A DNA stretch of 64,000 bases from Neglectibacter timonensis (GCF_900048895.1 NZ_LT160638.1:124001-188000); one strand, 5' to 3'; positions 44,352 through 53,783 are shown, counted from the stretch's first letter. Notes: generated by a model not told the origin, from the sequence alone. A program made the numbers and translations.

Positions 44352-44485
44352 CCCTTTTCCTCCTTTTGCTGCGCGCCGGGTGAGGCGCACTGGGTTGTAA
44401 ATTGAGTGCGGACAACCAAGGAGGCAGGTTACTGACAGCACTGTGCTGCTCCCGGACTACCAACCGGGATGTGTTTTTCACTCTG
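44352..44485 (-). ncRNA. Structured leader, probable yjdF riboswitch
   Basis: The ~134-base leader of yjdF can form at least four stems, reading 5' to 3': CCCGG/CCGGG (44468-44451), CAGCAC/GTGCTG (44448-44436), GGTTGT/ACAACC (44417-44393) and GTGCGCC/GGCGCGC (44390-44371), the last just before the ribosome binding site AAAGGAGG. yjdF genes are known to be preceded by a riboswitch class for azaaromatics. The assignment rests on gene identity and structure; the consensus was not aligned. Confidence 0.6.
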
Positions 44486-44491
44486 TGCTCT

Positions 44492-44519
44492 ATTTTATCC
44501 TTTCTTTTCTTAAAGTCAA
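44492..44519 (-). promoter_or_regulatory. Sigma-A promoter for yjdF
   Basis: Reading leftwards, TTGACT (44519-44514), 16-bp spacer, TAAAAT (44497-44492). Confidence 0.75.
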
Positions 44520-44561
44520 GAATCGGGCATCCCTCCTGCCGGTTTTGTCAAAAAAAGAGCA

Positions 44562-44590
44562 TTGTTTCCGCTCTTTTCCTATGCTATACT
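44562..44590 (+). promoter_or_regulatory. Sigma-A promoter for the glycosidase gene with overlapping inverted repeat
   Basis: TTGTTT (44562-44567), 17 bp, TATACT (44585-44590). AAAAGAGC (44553-44560) and GCTCTTTT (44570-44577) flank the -35 box as an inverted repeat and could be an operator. Confidence 0.6.
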
Positions 44591-44679
44591 CCGGGAAAGA
44601 GAGATGCTCCTGGCTGCCGGGTGGGACTGCAGCAGGCGGCAGAAAAGATCGCATCTCGCAGAAAGGGAAGGGTCTGTCT

Positions 44680-46713
44680 ATGGAAAGAATTTCTTGGAAG
44701 CCGGAAGAACGCAGAGGGCTGGTGGCGGGGAACGCCTCCATCTCCGGGGACGTATCTCCCCGGGGGAGGCTGTTTCAGCGCATTGTCTGGAATCCGCCCT
44801 GCTTTGAGGATGGCAGAAACGGAATGCGGGAGGGCGGGGAATCCGGTTTCCTCATCACCGCAGGAGGAAAGACAAAAAAGGACGTGGAGCTTTCCTGGAC
44901 TGTACTGGAACGGGATTATCCCCGGTACCGGGCAAAGGCACAGGTGCTGTCGGAACTTTCTGTGGAGGTATGCGCCTTCGCTCCGCTGGCCCCAGGGGAT
45001 ACGGAACCTATGTTTCTGCCGTCCCTGCTGGTTTCGCTGTCGTTTGAGGGGGAGACTGCTGAGGAGGTTGCCGTCACCTGGGCCTGGAAACCCACCCGGG
45101 AGATGCTGGAGGGTTCCTATTCCGCGCCGGTCTGCCTGCAAAAGGAGGCCGGCTGTTTCCGTGCGGAACGGGGAGACGCCTTCCTGGAGCTATCCGGCGG
45201 CGAGATGGGAGGGCTGGGGCCCTGCGGCCGTTCCGGCCTGTTTTCGGTGGAAACCAGCTTTCGCATGCAGGGAAAAAGGCGGGTGCAGGCCATGCTGGGG
45301 TATTTTCCCAAGGAGCACCGTTTTCGCATCCACGCTGAGAGCACCGGGTCGCTCTGCGGCAGGCTGCGGCAGGAGTTCCCGCATCTGGAGGAGCAGGTGG
45401 AGGAGTGGATCCTCTCCCTTCCCCAGGTGGGGGATGAACAGATCCTGCGCTATACCCGCTGGTACAGCCAGGCCGCGGTGATGCTGACGAAAAGCGACGT
45501 CACCGGGCGGGTGATCACCATGGGATACCATGAGCTGAACCAGAGGGATTCCTTTTGGACAAGCTTTGTACACCTGTCCTTCTGGCCAAAGCTGGAACAG
45601 GCCATGCTTCGGGAATCCTGCCTCTGGCAGAGGGAGGACGGAAAACTTCCCACCACAATCCTGCCGAAATATGAGCGGGAGACAGATGTGGATATCAACG
45701 AGTACTTCTGCCTGCGCATTGCCCGGTATTTCCACTGGCACCGGGATCTGCCCTTTCTCCGGGAATGCTGGCCCCATTTCTGCAGGTCGGTGGAGTTTCT
45801 GCTGACGTTGGACAGGGATGGAGACGGCCTGCCGGAACAGGCGCCGCCGGAAAATCCGCTCTGCTTCTGGGCAGACTGGAAGGATGTCAAGGGGATTGTG
45901 GGCAGAAAGCTGGCGCCGCATTTTGTCCTGCTGTGGCTGGCTGTGCTGCAGGAGGGCATTCTCCTGTCGCAGGCGCTGGAGTCGGAGAAATCCGAGGCCT
46001 GGTTCCGGGAACTGTTCCAGCGGGCAAAGGCGCAGACGGAACTTCCCGTACAGGAAGGCGGCTTATGGCAGGGGGACCATTACACCGAGCTCTGGTACGA
46101 TGGAAGGGAAATTTCTTCCGTGCTCCAGGATCAGACCGTGGGCATGGCCTTTGGCGTGGTGGAGGAAGAGCGGGCAGGTGCCATTTGGCAGGCCCTCTCC
46201 CGGGGGGAGAACGAGGGCGGAATTCCGGAAACCTATCCCTTCCGGGAAGAGATGGAGTATGAACCCGGCGTCTACCACAACGGCGGCATCTGGCCCTACC
46301 TCACCTTCTGCGACTGCATGGGCAGATACCGTATGGGCGCCTGGGAGGATGCGGAGAGGCTGATCCGCAAAACAGGGCGCTATGATCTTGAGGTCCCCGG
46401 AGATTTTGCCCCCAATGAGTATCTCCATGGAATTACCTTGGAAAACTGCGGTTTTGAAATTCAGGGCTGGTCCTCCGCCCTGTTCGGGACGCTTACCCAT
46501 GGCGCCTTTACCGTTGAGAGGCCGGATGAGCTGAGCGCCGTGATCCATGTCAATTTCCCTGAACGGGATTTTGCCACCCGTCTGCTGCTGCCGGAGCCTG
46601 TCGGCACAATTTTGGTGGGACGCAGGGATGGCGTTTTATTCCATTCCGACCCGGAACTGGAGTGGGCCAGCGTTCAGGTGACGGAGAGGCCCATGGACGC
46701 CGGCTGGGAATAA
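44680..46713 (+). CDS. Large (alpha/alpha)6-barrel glycoside hydrolase-like protein
   Basis: A 677-residue cytoplasmic protein with no signal peptide. The N-terminal ~270 residues are a beta-sandwich and the rest a six-hairpin barrel: WYSQAAVMLTKSDVTGR, GYHELNQRDSFWTSFVHLSFWP, LDRDGDGLPEQAP, HYTELWYDGREISSVLQDQTVGMAFGV and the family-like YHNGGIWPYLTFCDCMGRYRMG. The pattern resembles GH116/glucosylceramidase-like or glycogen-debranching-type catalytic domains, with acidic residues in ELNQRD, DRDGDG and the HNGG region, but the exact family and substrate cannot be named. ATG 44680 has GAAAGGGAAGGG upstream; own promoter. Confidence 0.75.
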   Translation: MERISWKPEERRGLVAGNASISGDVSPRGRLFQRIVWNPPCFEDGRNGMREGGESGFLITAGGKTKKDVELSWTVLERDYPRYRAKAQVLSELSVEVCAFAPLAPGDTEPMFLPSLLVSLSFEGETAEEVAVTWAWKPTREMLEGSYSAPVCLQKEAGCFRAERGDAFLELSGGEMGGLGPCGRSGLFSVETSFRMQGKRRVQAMLGYFPKEHRFRIHAESTGSLCGRLRQEFPHLEEQVEEWILSLPQVGDEQILRYTRWYSQAAVMLTKSDVTGRVITMGYHELNQRDSFWTSFVHLSFWPKLEQAMLRESCLWQREDGKLPTTILPKYERETDVDINEYFCLRIARYFHWHRDLPFLRECWPHFCRSVEFLLTLDRDGDGLPEQAPPENPLCFWADWKDVKGIVGRKLAPHFVLLWLAVLQEGILLSQALESEKSEAWFRELFQRAKAQTELPVQEGGLWQGDHYTELWYDGREISSVLQDQTVGMAFGVVEEERAGAIWQALSRGENEGGIPETYPFREEMEYEPGVYHNGGIWPYLTFCDCMGRYRMGAWEDAERLIRKTGRYDLEVPGDFAPNEYLHGITLENCGFEIQGWSSALFGTLTHGAFTVERPDELSAVIHVNFPERDFATRLLLPEPVGTILVGRRDGVLFHSDPELEWASVQVTERPMDAGWE

Positions 46714-46754
46714 AAAGCCGCAGGGCATGCCCAAATGGAACCATCGGGAGAGAA

Positions 46755-46798
46755 AAGACCGCCTTCAGGCCATGTCTCACGGGCCTGAGGGCGGTCTT
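46755..46798. terminator. Bidirectional terminator between glycosidase and lipase genes
   Basis: A 17-bp perfect stem, AAGACCGCCTTCAGGCC (46755-46771) with GGCCTGAGGGCGGTCTT (46782-46798); T-rich tail on the minus side (TTCTCTCC). Confidence 0.85.
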
Positions 46799-46810
46799 GT
46801 TATTCTGTCA

Positions 46811-47734
46811 TTACGTTCCCGATTCCAGCTTCTTTTCCAGCCAGCGGAGGACATCTGCATAAACCTCCTGCCGGTTGGATTCGTTCAAGAGCTCATGCCG
46901 TTTGCCGGGATACAGCTTCAGGGAAACGTCCCCGCAGCCAGCGGCTTTCAGCGCTTCTGCAACCTCTGTGGGGCCCTTACCATAATTCCCCACCGGGTCC
47001 GCGTCCCCTGCCAGCAAAAACACAGGAAGGTTTTTTGGCACCTCCTGCGCCCACTTTGGGGAGTTGACCTCCTGAAGGCCGGAGAACAGGTCGTAGTAAC
47101 CAGCCGCTGTGAATTCGAAACCGCAGAATTCATCCGCAGCATATTCCCTGCACACCTGTTCCACCGTAGAGAGCCAGGCGAACTGATTCACCGGGTTTTC
47201 AATCCTCTTGTTGTAGCTGCCAAAGGCCAGCTTATCGATCAGCTTTCCTCTGGAGCGCGGTCCAAGCACCTTTTTCTGCAGCCCGGCCAGCGCCTTGCCC
47301 AAACCCAACGCCGGGTTTTTCCCCATAGTGCCGCAGAGGATGCAGCCCTGCAGCATCCCGCCGTACCGGGTCAGGAAGGAACGGGAGAGAAAGGAGCCCA
47401 TGCTGTGGCCCATCAAAAAGACCGGCAGGCCGGGATATCTGCCTGAAACCTCGTCCAGCAGAGCTTTCAGGTCGTCCACAACAAATTCCCAGCCATTTTC
47501 GTCGGCAAAATGTCCCTTGACCTGTGCCGACTTTCCATGCCCCGCATGGTCATTCATACATACGGCAAAGCCGTGGGCGGTGAGGAATTCTGCGAAGCTT
47601 GCGTAACGTGCGCTGTGCTCTGCCATACCGTGTGCAATCCCTAAAATGGCCTTGGGCTGTTCATCCGTCCAGAGCCGGGAAAAAATCAAACCGCTGCCGC
47701 TGCTGGCGGGACGGGTCCACTCTGTTTTTTTCAT
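46811..47734 (-). CDS. Monoacylglycerol lipase-type alpha/beta hydrolase
   Basis: A 307-residue serine hydrolase (Hydrolase_4 / lysophospholipase). IAHGMAEHSARYASF at the oxyanion strand, nucleophile elbow MGHSMGSF, acid in LLAGDADPVGNYG and catalytic His in GKRHELLNESN. Likely acts on monoacylglycerols or lysophospholipids in the cytoplasm. The start is uncertain: ATG 47734 is used, but ATG 47746 and GTG 47767 are in frame. Last of a three-gene minus-strand group with the Eis-like and HAD genes. Confidence 0.88.
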   Translation of the reverse strand: MKKTEWTRPASSGSGLIFSRLWTDEQPKAILGIAHGMAEHSARYASFAEFLTAHGFAVCMNDHAGHGKSAQVKGHFADENGWEFVVDDLKALLDEVSGRYPGLPVFLMGHSMGSFLSRSFLTRYGGMLQGCILCGTMGKNPALGLGKALAGLQKKVLGPRSRGKLIDKLAFGSYNKRIENPVNQFAWLSTVEQVCREYAADEFCGFEFTAAGYYDLFSGLQEVNSPKWAQEVPKNLPVFLLAGDADPVGNYGKGPTEVAEALKAAGCGDVSLKLYPGKRHELLNESNRQEVYADVLRWLEKKLESGT

Positions 47735-47785
47735 CTGTATGACCATACCTTTCCGGCTGCGGATCACTGCCGCACCGTTTCTTTT

Positions 47786-48985
47786 TTAGAACAGGTCCAG
47801 CACATGGCAGGGCTTCGCCCGGAAAACCCGGTCCAGCGGCGCGGAACTGTTGCAGACGGTCGCCGCGGGCATCCAGGGAAGCTCCTCTGCGGAACGAATC
47901 CCGCAGATCAGGGTGGAAAAATCGCCGATGGTAAGAGAGAGATCTGGGGCCTCGGCGGTTTTCTCCACCAGGTTTTCACGGCCGGGCGCAAAGAAGAGCT
48001 TCCAGACCCCGCGGTTCTCTTCCAACAGAGGGTCGGAAATTTCAATTCGCAGGGCGCCCTCGCCGCGGCAGCTGCACAGGGAGAGCACCTTTTCCACGTG
48101 GACCGCACGAACCATGCCGTTTGTGAACCACCGGCACTCCGCCTGCGCCATCTCCGGGATCAGGGACTGCAGGCGCAGGCAGGAGGGCGCCGTAAACCGG
48201 ATGCTCTTATAATGGGAGGAAAATGCCCCGTACACAAAATGCAGAAGCGCCTGAAGGGAGCGGGCGTCGGTAAACAGCAGGCCGTTTTTCCGGGCAAAGT
48301 CGGTGGTACAGTCTAAAATTTCCCCATCCCGGCTGGCCAGCAGGAAGGAACGGGGAACGCCGGATTCATCCCGCCAAAGGTACAGGTACCGTTTTTGGTT
48401 CAGCCAGTTTTCCTTTTCCAGAGAAGCATCGTAACCATTCCGTAGTACGGAAAGGTTAAAGTTCTTATAGTAGGAATTGTAAATTTCCAGGAGCGGTGAG
48501 AGGTCGTCTCCCGGGAAAAGCTGTTCGATGGCGCCGCCGGCATCCGGCAGCTTCAGGGAGAGGATGGGCAGCGTCCAGGTCTGACAGGCGGCTCCGTTTT
48601 CAAAGCCGAACTGTCTGTAATAAGCGGTGCTGAAGGGGTAGAGGAAGGAAAAGGCACAGCCCTCCTGATACATGCTCTGAAAAGCGCTTTGCATGCAGGC
48701 GCGGATGACGCCCTTTCTCCGGTAAGGGGGCAGGGTGGAGACGCCGCCGACACCGCCCATCTGCACATGGTGTCCGTCAAACCGGACTGGGAAAGAGGTG
48801 AGGTCGAAGCAGCCCAGCAGAGCCCCCTCCTCAAACGCTCCCCAAGTCTGCCCGGGGTGCTCCGGTTCTTTCTTATTTTTGAGGCTTTCACGCTCCTTTT
48901 CCGGATCGAACTCTCCTTCAAAGGCCACCGCCATGATCCGGTGGGCGTCAAAAAGCTCCTGATGTTCCAATTTTCTGACCTGCAT
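47786..48985 (-). CDS. Eis-like GNAT N-acetyltransferase with SCP-2-type C-terminal domain
   Basis: A 399-residue tripartite acetyltransferase: first GNAT region with acetyl-CoA motif GGVGGVSTLPPYRRKGVIRACM (about 77-98 holds the RRKG loop), a second degenerate GNAT region, and a sterol-carrier-like C-terminus. It ends in Phe, as in the characterised Eis proteins, where the terminal carboxylate acts as a base. Eis enzymes acetylate amines, including aminoglycosides at several positions. The spacing to neighbours (50 bases each) suggests an operon with the phosphatase and lipase. Confidence 0.87.
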   Translation of the reverse strand: MQVRKLEHQELFDAHRIMAVAFEGEFDPEKERESLKNKKEPEHPGQTWGAFEEGALLGCFDLTSFPVRFDGHHVQMGGVGGVSTLPPYRRKGVIRACMQSAFQSMYQEGCAFSFLYPFSTAYYRQFGFENGAACQTWTLPILSLKLPDAGGAIEQLFPGDDLSPLLEIYNSYYKNFNLSVLRNGYDASLEKENWLNQKRYLYLWRDESGVPRSFLLASRDGEILDCTTDFARKNGLLFTDARSLQALLHFVYGAFSSHYKSIRFTAPSCLRLQSLIPEMAQAECRWFTNGMVRAVHVEKVLSLCSCRGEGALRIEISDPLLEENRGVWKLFFAPGRENLVEKTAEAPDLSLTIGDFSTLICGIRSAEELPWMPAATVCNSSAPLDRVFRAKPCHVLDLF

Positions 48986-49035
48986 CGAGAATACCGCCTT
49001 TCTGTATCGCTTTCGATTTTTTATGCGGAAGGGGA

Positions 49036-49695
49036 TCAGCGGCTCATGACAGTTTCCAGCAGCTCGGAAGCGCTGCCCACTGTAAAGACGGCCCCGTTTT
49101 CTTCCAGCTCCTTCCGGTCACGGAACCCCCAAAGGACACCGCAGGAATCCATACCGGCGTTTTTTCCTGTCAGCATATCCACGCCGCTGTCGCCGATGTA
49201 GAGGATTTCCCGGGGCGGGATGGAGAAGCCTTTGGCAATCCCCAGCGCGGCTGTGGGGTCCGGTTTTTTGGGAATCCCCGGGACCTGGCCCCGTATGGCG
49301 TCAAACAGTCCGGCATAAAAGGATTCTGCCAGAATACGCGTCATGTTATCCGGTTTGTTGGAGAGCACCCCCAGCCGGAAGCCTCTTCCCTTCAGCTCCC
49401 GGAGCAGTTCAGGAATACCCGGATAAGGGGTTACCAGCCTCAGAGGATCGCTTTCATACAGCCGGTCATACTCCGCACGAAACTCGGTTAGCTGTGCATC
49501 AGAAAATTTTGCGCCAACGGTCCGAAGCATGCGGCGCATCAAGGTGTCAGCTCCGTTTCCCACCAGCAGTTTATAGGCGTCCGTCTCAATGGGAGGGAGT
49601 CCAAATTTATGTAACGTAGTGTTGCCTATCCAGGCAATGGAATGGAGCGTATTCAGCAAGGTGCCGTCCATATCAAAAATACAGGCTTTGTACAA
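49036..49695 (-). CDS. HAD phosphatase, phosphoglycolate phosphatase-like
   Basis: A 219-residue HAD hydrolase with all motifs intact: FDMDGTLLNT, GVLSNKPDN, Lys in KKPDPTAAL and YIGDSGVDM, and a helical cap (residues ~18-85), as in PGP/PpaX enzymes. Substrate could be phosphoglycolate or pyrophosphate. The first codon appears to be TTG (49695) with AAGCGGTGA upstream; the next in-frame ATG is inside motif I and cannot be the start. Confidence 0.88.
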   Translation of the reverse strand: MYKACIFDMDGTLLNTLHSIAWIGNTTLHKFGLPPIETDAYKLLVGNGADTLMRRMLRTVGAKFSDAQLTEFRAEYDRLYESDPLRLVTPYPGIPELLRELKGRGFRLGVLSNKPDNMTRILAESFYAGLFDAIRGQVPGIPKKPDPTAALGIAKGFSIPPREILYIGDSGVDMLTGKNAGMDSCGVLWGFRDRKELEENGAVFTVGSASELLETVMSR

Positions 49696-49801
49696 ATTTA
49701 GTCACCGCTTTCAAGAAATCCGTGAGATTTTTGAATGTGTTCCGCATACATCTTTATTCCTATTATACATGCAACTCCGGGGAAAAATCAAGGACGCCGT
49801 A

Positions 49802-49831
49802 TTGATTTAAAGCTGCATTCTGTGATATACT
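49802..49831 (+). promoter_or_regulatory. Sigma-A promoter for the malic enzyme gene
   Basis: TTGATT (49802-49807), 18-bp spacer, TATACT (49826-49831); leader about 110 bases. Confidence 0.7.
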
Positions 49832-49948
49832 TACTGCGGTTACAGGAAGCGGAATCAGGCGTCTTCCGGCGGTTTTGTCCGCCTGGAACGTTTCGGGTGC
49901 GGCGGATCATGCAGCCCGGAGGACTTTCTCCTGCAAAAAGGAATATAG

Positions 49949-51136
49949 ATGGAGGGAATGAAATTGGATTATTCCGAACAGGCTTTGAAACAGCACCGGG
50001 AATGGCACGGCAAAATCCGGGTGAACACCCCGTGTCCCATGAACAGCAGGGAGGACCTCTCCGTGGCCTACACGCCCGGCGTTGCGGCGCCTTGCCTGGA
50101 GATTGCAAAGGACGTGGAAAAGTCCTATGAATATACGCGCCGGGGAAACCTGGTGGCTGTGGTTACCGACGGCACGGCGGTGTTGGGCCTTGGGGATATT
50201 GGCCCGGAAGCCGGCATGCCGGTGATGGAGGGGAAATGCGCCCTGTTTCAGGCCTTTGCCGGGGTGGATGCGTTCCCGCTCTGTGTGCGTTCCAAGGACG
50301 TAGATGAGATTGTGCATACAGTGGAGATGATCGCCGGATCCTTCGGCGGCATCAATCTGGAGGACATCGGGGCGCCCCGCTGCTTTGAGGTGGAAAGGAA
50401 GCTCAAGGAGCGTCTGGATATCCCGGTATTTCACGACGATCAGCACGGTACGGCCGTAGTCACCATGGCGGCCATGCTCAACGCACTGAAGCTGGTGGAT
50501 AAGAAAATAGAAGAAGTTTCCGCCGTGGTCAACGGCGCAGGCGCAGCAGGAACAGCTTGTACGGAGCTCCTAATGGCGCTGGGCCTGAAAAATGTGGTGG
50601 TCTGCGACAGGTTTGGCGCGCTGTACGAGGGCATGCCGGGAATGACGGAGGCTCAGGCTCCCTTGGCTGCCAGAACAAATCCTGAAAAGAAGCAGGGCGC
50701 TCTGGCGGAAGTGGTACGGGGGGCGGATGTGTTTTTGGGCTTTTCGGCGCCCAACTGCCTCACCGGAGAGATGGTAAAAAGCATGGCTGCGGATCCTGTT
50801 ATCTTTGCCTGCGCCAACCCCACGCCGGAAATCTTTCCGGAAGAGGCGCTGGCTGCCGGGGCCAGGGTGGTGGGCACAGGCCGCTCGGACTACCCCAACC
50901 AGATCAATAACGTATTGGCTTTTCCCGGAATATTCCGGGGTGCGCTGGACGTGCGGGCAAGAGAGATCAACGACGGGATGAAGGCGGCTGCCGCCCGGGC
51001 CATTGCGGATCTCATCCCGGAAAAGGAGCTGCGGGAGGACAACATCATCCCCTCTGTGTTCAACAGGGATGTGGTGCCCGCCGTGGCTAAGGCAGTGGCG
51101 GAGGCCGCCCGGCGGACCGGTGTGGCCAGAGCTTGA
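49949..51136 (+). CDS. Malic enzyme (oxaloacetate-decarboxylating malate dehydrogenase, short form)
   Basis: A 395-residue enzyme oxidatively decarboxylating malate to pyruvate. The Tyr motif [13 protein letters not shown], Lys-containing [13 protein letters not shown], metal-site [14 protein letters not shown] and [11 protein letters not shown], and NAD(P) Rossmann motif [16 protein letters not shown] are seen. The phosphotransacetylase-like C-terminal domain of long forms is absent. AAAGGA precedes the ATG at 49949. With enolase and oxaloacetate decarboxylase in the same window it belongs to pyruvate/C4-acid metabolism. Confidence 0.94.
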   Translation: MEGMKLDYSEQALKQHREWHGKIRVNTPCPMNSREDLSVAYTPGVAAPCLEIAKDVEKSYEYTRRGNLVAVVTDGTAVLGLGDIGPEAGMPVMEGKCALFQAFAGVDAFPLCVRSKDVDEIVHTVEMIAGSFGGINLEDIGAPRCFEVERKLKERLDIPVFHDDQHGTAVVTMAAMLNALKLVDKKIEEVSAVVNGAGAAGTACTELLMALGLKNVVVCDRFGALYEGMPGMTEAQAPLAARTNPEKKQGALAEVVRGADVFLGFSAPNCLTGEMVKSMAADPVIFACANPTPEIFPEEALAAGARVVGTGRSDYPNQINNVLAFPGIFRGALDVRAREINDGMKAAAARAIADLIPEKELREDNIIPSVFNRDVVPAVAKAVAEAARRTGVARA

Positions 51137-51202
51137 GTTTTTGCAGGCTACCCCGGAGTTACGGGAGACGGCGCATATCTATTGTTTGGAGGGAATGATT
51201 TG

Positions 51203-51868
51203 ATGCAGGAGAAGGAAAAAGAGGAAGTACAGAGGGAGCAGCTGAGAAAGGATGTACAGGAGATCAACGACCGGGGAAGGCGGGCAGAAAGAGCCGCGGG
51301 GAATGCTGCAAAGCACCTGTACCGGATTGTGGCCGTAGCGCTTTTGGGCGCACTGGTATTTGTCTCCAGCATGCTCAGCGTCCCCATCCCGGTGGCAATC
51401 GGAGATATTACAAGAATCCATTTGGGCAATATTTTCTGCCTGCTTTCCGGCTTTTTGCTGGGACCTGTGGGCGGCGGGCTGGCGGCGGGAATCGGCTCTG
51501 CCCTTTACGATTTGACAAATCCGGCCTATATTGCCTCGGCACCCTTTACCTTTGCTTTCAAGTTTATGCTGGCGTGTGTGTGCGGGCTGGTGGCCTATGC
51601 GGGGAATAACCGCGGGAAGAACCACAAACTTAATATTGCGGCGGCCGTCTGCGGCAGCGTCACCTATATGATTCTCTACCTGGGAAAGAATTTTGTGGAA
51701 GGGCTTCTGCTGGGCAGCGAAATGGGCACTGTGCTCACTGCGCTTGCCACAAAGCTGTTTACCTCCAGCGTCAATGCGGTCATCGCGGTGGTGGTTTCCG
51801 TACCGCTGTATGCAGCCATCCGTTTGGCATTGAAAAAAAGTAAATTGCTGGACAAAATGAATCTTTGA
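51203..51868 (+). CDS. ECF transporter substrate-binding (S) component
   Basis: A 221-residue membrane protein. A charged, possibly coiled-coil N-terminal stretch of ~40 residues precedes six hydrophobic segments; the patterns ALLGALVFVSSMLSVPIP, IHLGNIFCLLSGFLLGP and GSALYDLTNPAY are typical of S components for vitamins or small molecules. The ATP-binding and T subunits are not here, so it probably uses a shared group II module. Specificity unknown. ATG 51203 has GGAGGG nine bases upstream; the TTG at 51182 is less likely. Confidence 0.85.
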   Translation: MQEKEKEEVQREQLRKDVQEINDRGRRAERAAGNAAKHLYRIVAVALLGALVFVSSMLSVPIPVAIGDITRIHLGNIFCLLSGFLLGPVGGGLAAGIGSALYDLTNPAYIASAPFTFAFKFMLACVCGLVAYAGNNRGKNHKLNIAAAVCGSVTYMILYLGKNFVEGLLLGSEMGTVLTALATKLFTSSVNAVIAVVVSVPLYAAIRLALKKSKLLDKMNL

Positions 51869-52008
51869 CAGAATGTTAAGCTGATTTTCAGATAAGAATA
51901 CAAAAACCGTCACATGATTTTCACAAAACAGGCTGATAATAAAGGCACAGTAAAGGAACAGGAACAAGAAATCCTGGTACAGCGCAGTTTTTGAAAGGAG
52001 TGTCGGTT

Positions 52009-53577
52009 ATGTATAATCCCTATGACAACAGTTCCAACAATAACCATAACACCAATGACGATAGAACAGGCAAAGAAAATTCGGCAGGCTACGGAACGGC
52101 GGAAACCCCTTCCTACACCACGCAGGCTTCTCAAAATACCCCTCAGGGCCAGCACATAGGAGGGATGGGAGTACCTGTGGGTTCCCCCTACACCAGGCAG
52201 GACGGCACAGCGTCCAGTCCTTCCTATCCAACGTCCAATTCTCAGCAGACCTATCAGACAGGCGCGGGTTCATCCGTGCCCGGTGTGCCGCAATCCCAGC
52301 AGGCAAGGCCTTCCTATACGTGGAATACCAACGGCGGCGCCCCACAGCAGACGGCTCCCTATTATGTGCCGGAGCCTCCGAAGAAGAAAGCCAAGGGACA
52401 TGGCGGCAAGGTGTTTGCCAAGATTCTGGCCGGCGTTCTGTGTTGTGCGGTGGTCTCCCTGAGCTCTGTGGGGGTGTTCGCCCTGATGATACAGAACGGT
52501 GTGATCAATGTGGAGAGCACCGGGGATTCCAAAACGGCCGCCTTTACCCTGTATAAGCTGGAGGACGGCAATAAAGCCAGCAATATGGCGGTAAACGGAG
52601 AAGCGCTTACCCCACAGCAGGTGGCGGAAAAGCTGATTCCCTCCGTAGTGTGTATTCAAAATTACCGTATCAGCCAGCAGCAGGGCCTTTTCCTGGGCGG
52701 CTATCAGAATGATGAGTCCGGCTCGGTTTCCCCTGCAGGAGAGGGATCCGGCATCATCATTTCCAAGGATGGCTATATTGTTACGAACCAGCATGTGGTG
52801 GACGGTGCCACCAGCCTGAAGGTGATTACCTCAGACGGCATGACCTATGAGGCTACACTGATCGGTGAAGATACACAGACCGACCTGGCAGTGATCAAGA
52901 TCGAGACGGAAGACGAACTTACCCCCGCAGACTTCGGCACCTCTGAGGACTTGAAAGTGGCGGATGAAGTGATGGCCATCGGCAATCCCGGCGGCCTGCA
53001 GCTCAATTCCAGCGTCACCATGGGCTATATTTCGGCGCTGAACCGGCAGGTGACCAACAGCGATACCGGATACACCATCAACTGCATCCAGACGGATGCC
53101 GCCATTAACCCCGGCAACTCCGGTGGTGCGCTGGTGGACATGAACGGCCATGTGGTGGGCATCAATTCCTCTAAAATTGTGGCTACCGGCTATGAGGGAC
53201 TGGGTTTTGCAATTCCCTCCGATACAGTACAGCCCATTGTATCCGACCTGATCGAGTACGGCTATGTAAAGGACCGGGCTATGCTGGGGATCACCGGCGC
53301 CTATGTGGACCGCATGTCAGCCAGCTTCTATGGCTTGACGCAGGGCTTTGTGGTGGAGAAAGCCACCAGTGAGGAGGCGCAGAAGGCCGGCCTGGAAATG
53401 TACGACGTGATCACCGCCATCGATGACACGCAGGTCACCTCTGCCAGCACCATCTCTTCCTATATTGCAAATAAGAAGCCCGGAGAAACCGTCACCCTGA
53501 CGGTGGTGAGAGCTTCCTCCGGAAAATCCGAGCAGGTGAAGCTGGTGCTCTCCGAGAATTCCGGAGAATCCAATTAA
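52009..53577 (+). CDS. HtrA/DegP-like membrane serine protease with PDZ domain
   Basis: A 522-residue trypsin-like protease. A ~130-residue Asn/Gln/Pro/Ser-rich cytoplasmic tail precedes one membrane helix (about 134-160); the extracytoplasmic protease has the triad His262 (TNQHVVDGA), Asp292 (QTDLAVIKI) and Ser371 (PGNSGGAL), and a PDZ domain (about 430-520). It degrades or chaperones misfolded envelope proteins. AAAGGAG lies upstream of the ATG at 52009. The long low-complexity N-terminus is common in clostridial HtrA proteins. Confidence 0.94.
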   Translation: MYNPYDNSSNNNHNTNDDRTGKENSAGYGTAETPSYTTQASQNTPQGQHIGGMGVPVGSPYTRQDGTASSPSYPTSNSQQTYQTGAGSSVPGVPQSQQARPSYTWNTNGGAPQQTAPYYVPEPPKKKAKGHGGKVFAKILAGVLCCAVVSLSSVGVFALMIQNGVINVESTGDSKTAAFTLYKLEDGNKASNMAVNGEALTPQQVAEKLIPSVVCIQNYRISQQQGLFLGGYQNDESGSVSPAGEGSGIIISKDGYIVTNQHVVDGATSLKVITSDGMTYEATLIGEDTQTDLAVIKIETEDELTPADFGTSEDLKVADEVMAIGNPGGLQLNSSVTMGYISALNRQVTNSDTGYTINCIQTDAAINPGNSGGALVDMNGHVVGINSSKIVATGYEGLGFAIPSDTVQPIVSDLIEYGYVKDRAMLGITGAYVDRMSASFYGLTQGFVVEKATSEEAQKAGLEMYDVITAIDDTQVTSASTISSYIANKKPGETVTLTVVRASSGKSEQVKLVLSENSGESN

Positions 53578-53615
53578 TCAGAGTACAAGTTTCTTTTTCA
53601 TAAATCTCCTTTTTC

Positions 53616-53655
53616 AAGCAGGAGGGACGCGGTTTACGCCGCGTCCCTCCTGCTT
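53616..53655 (+). terminator. Strong hairpin after htrA
   Basis: A 17-bp perfect stem (53616-53632 with 53639-53655, loop TTTACG). No clear T-tract follows, so it may act mainly as an mRNA 3'-end stabiliser. Confidence 0.6.
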
Positions 53656-53726
53656 TGTGACTGCAGAAAGGATAAGGTGGAATTTAGACTTGATTTGGCA
53701 GCCGTTTTCATGGTAGTGTAAAAGAA

Positions 53727-53759
53727 AATACCCTGCGGTCAGATGAAATCCAGGGTATT
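53727..53759 (+). other. Inverted repeat upstream of the methionine sulfoxide reductase gene
   Basis: AATACCCTG (53727-53735) and CAGGGTATT (53751-53759) form a 9-bp perfect stem 25 bases before the start codon. Could be an RNA hairpin or an operator. Confidence 0.4.
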
Positions 53760-53783
53760 CTAGCATAGAAAGGAAATAAAACG

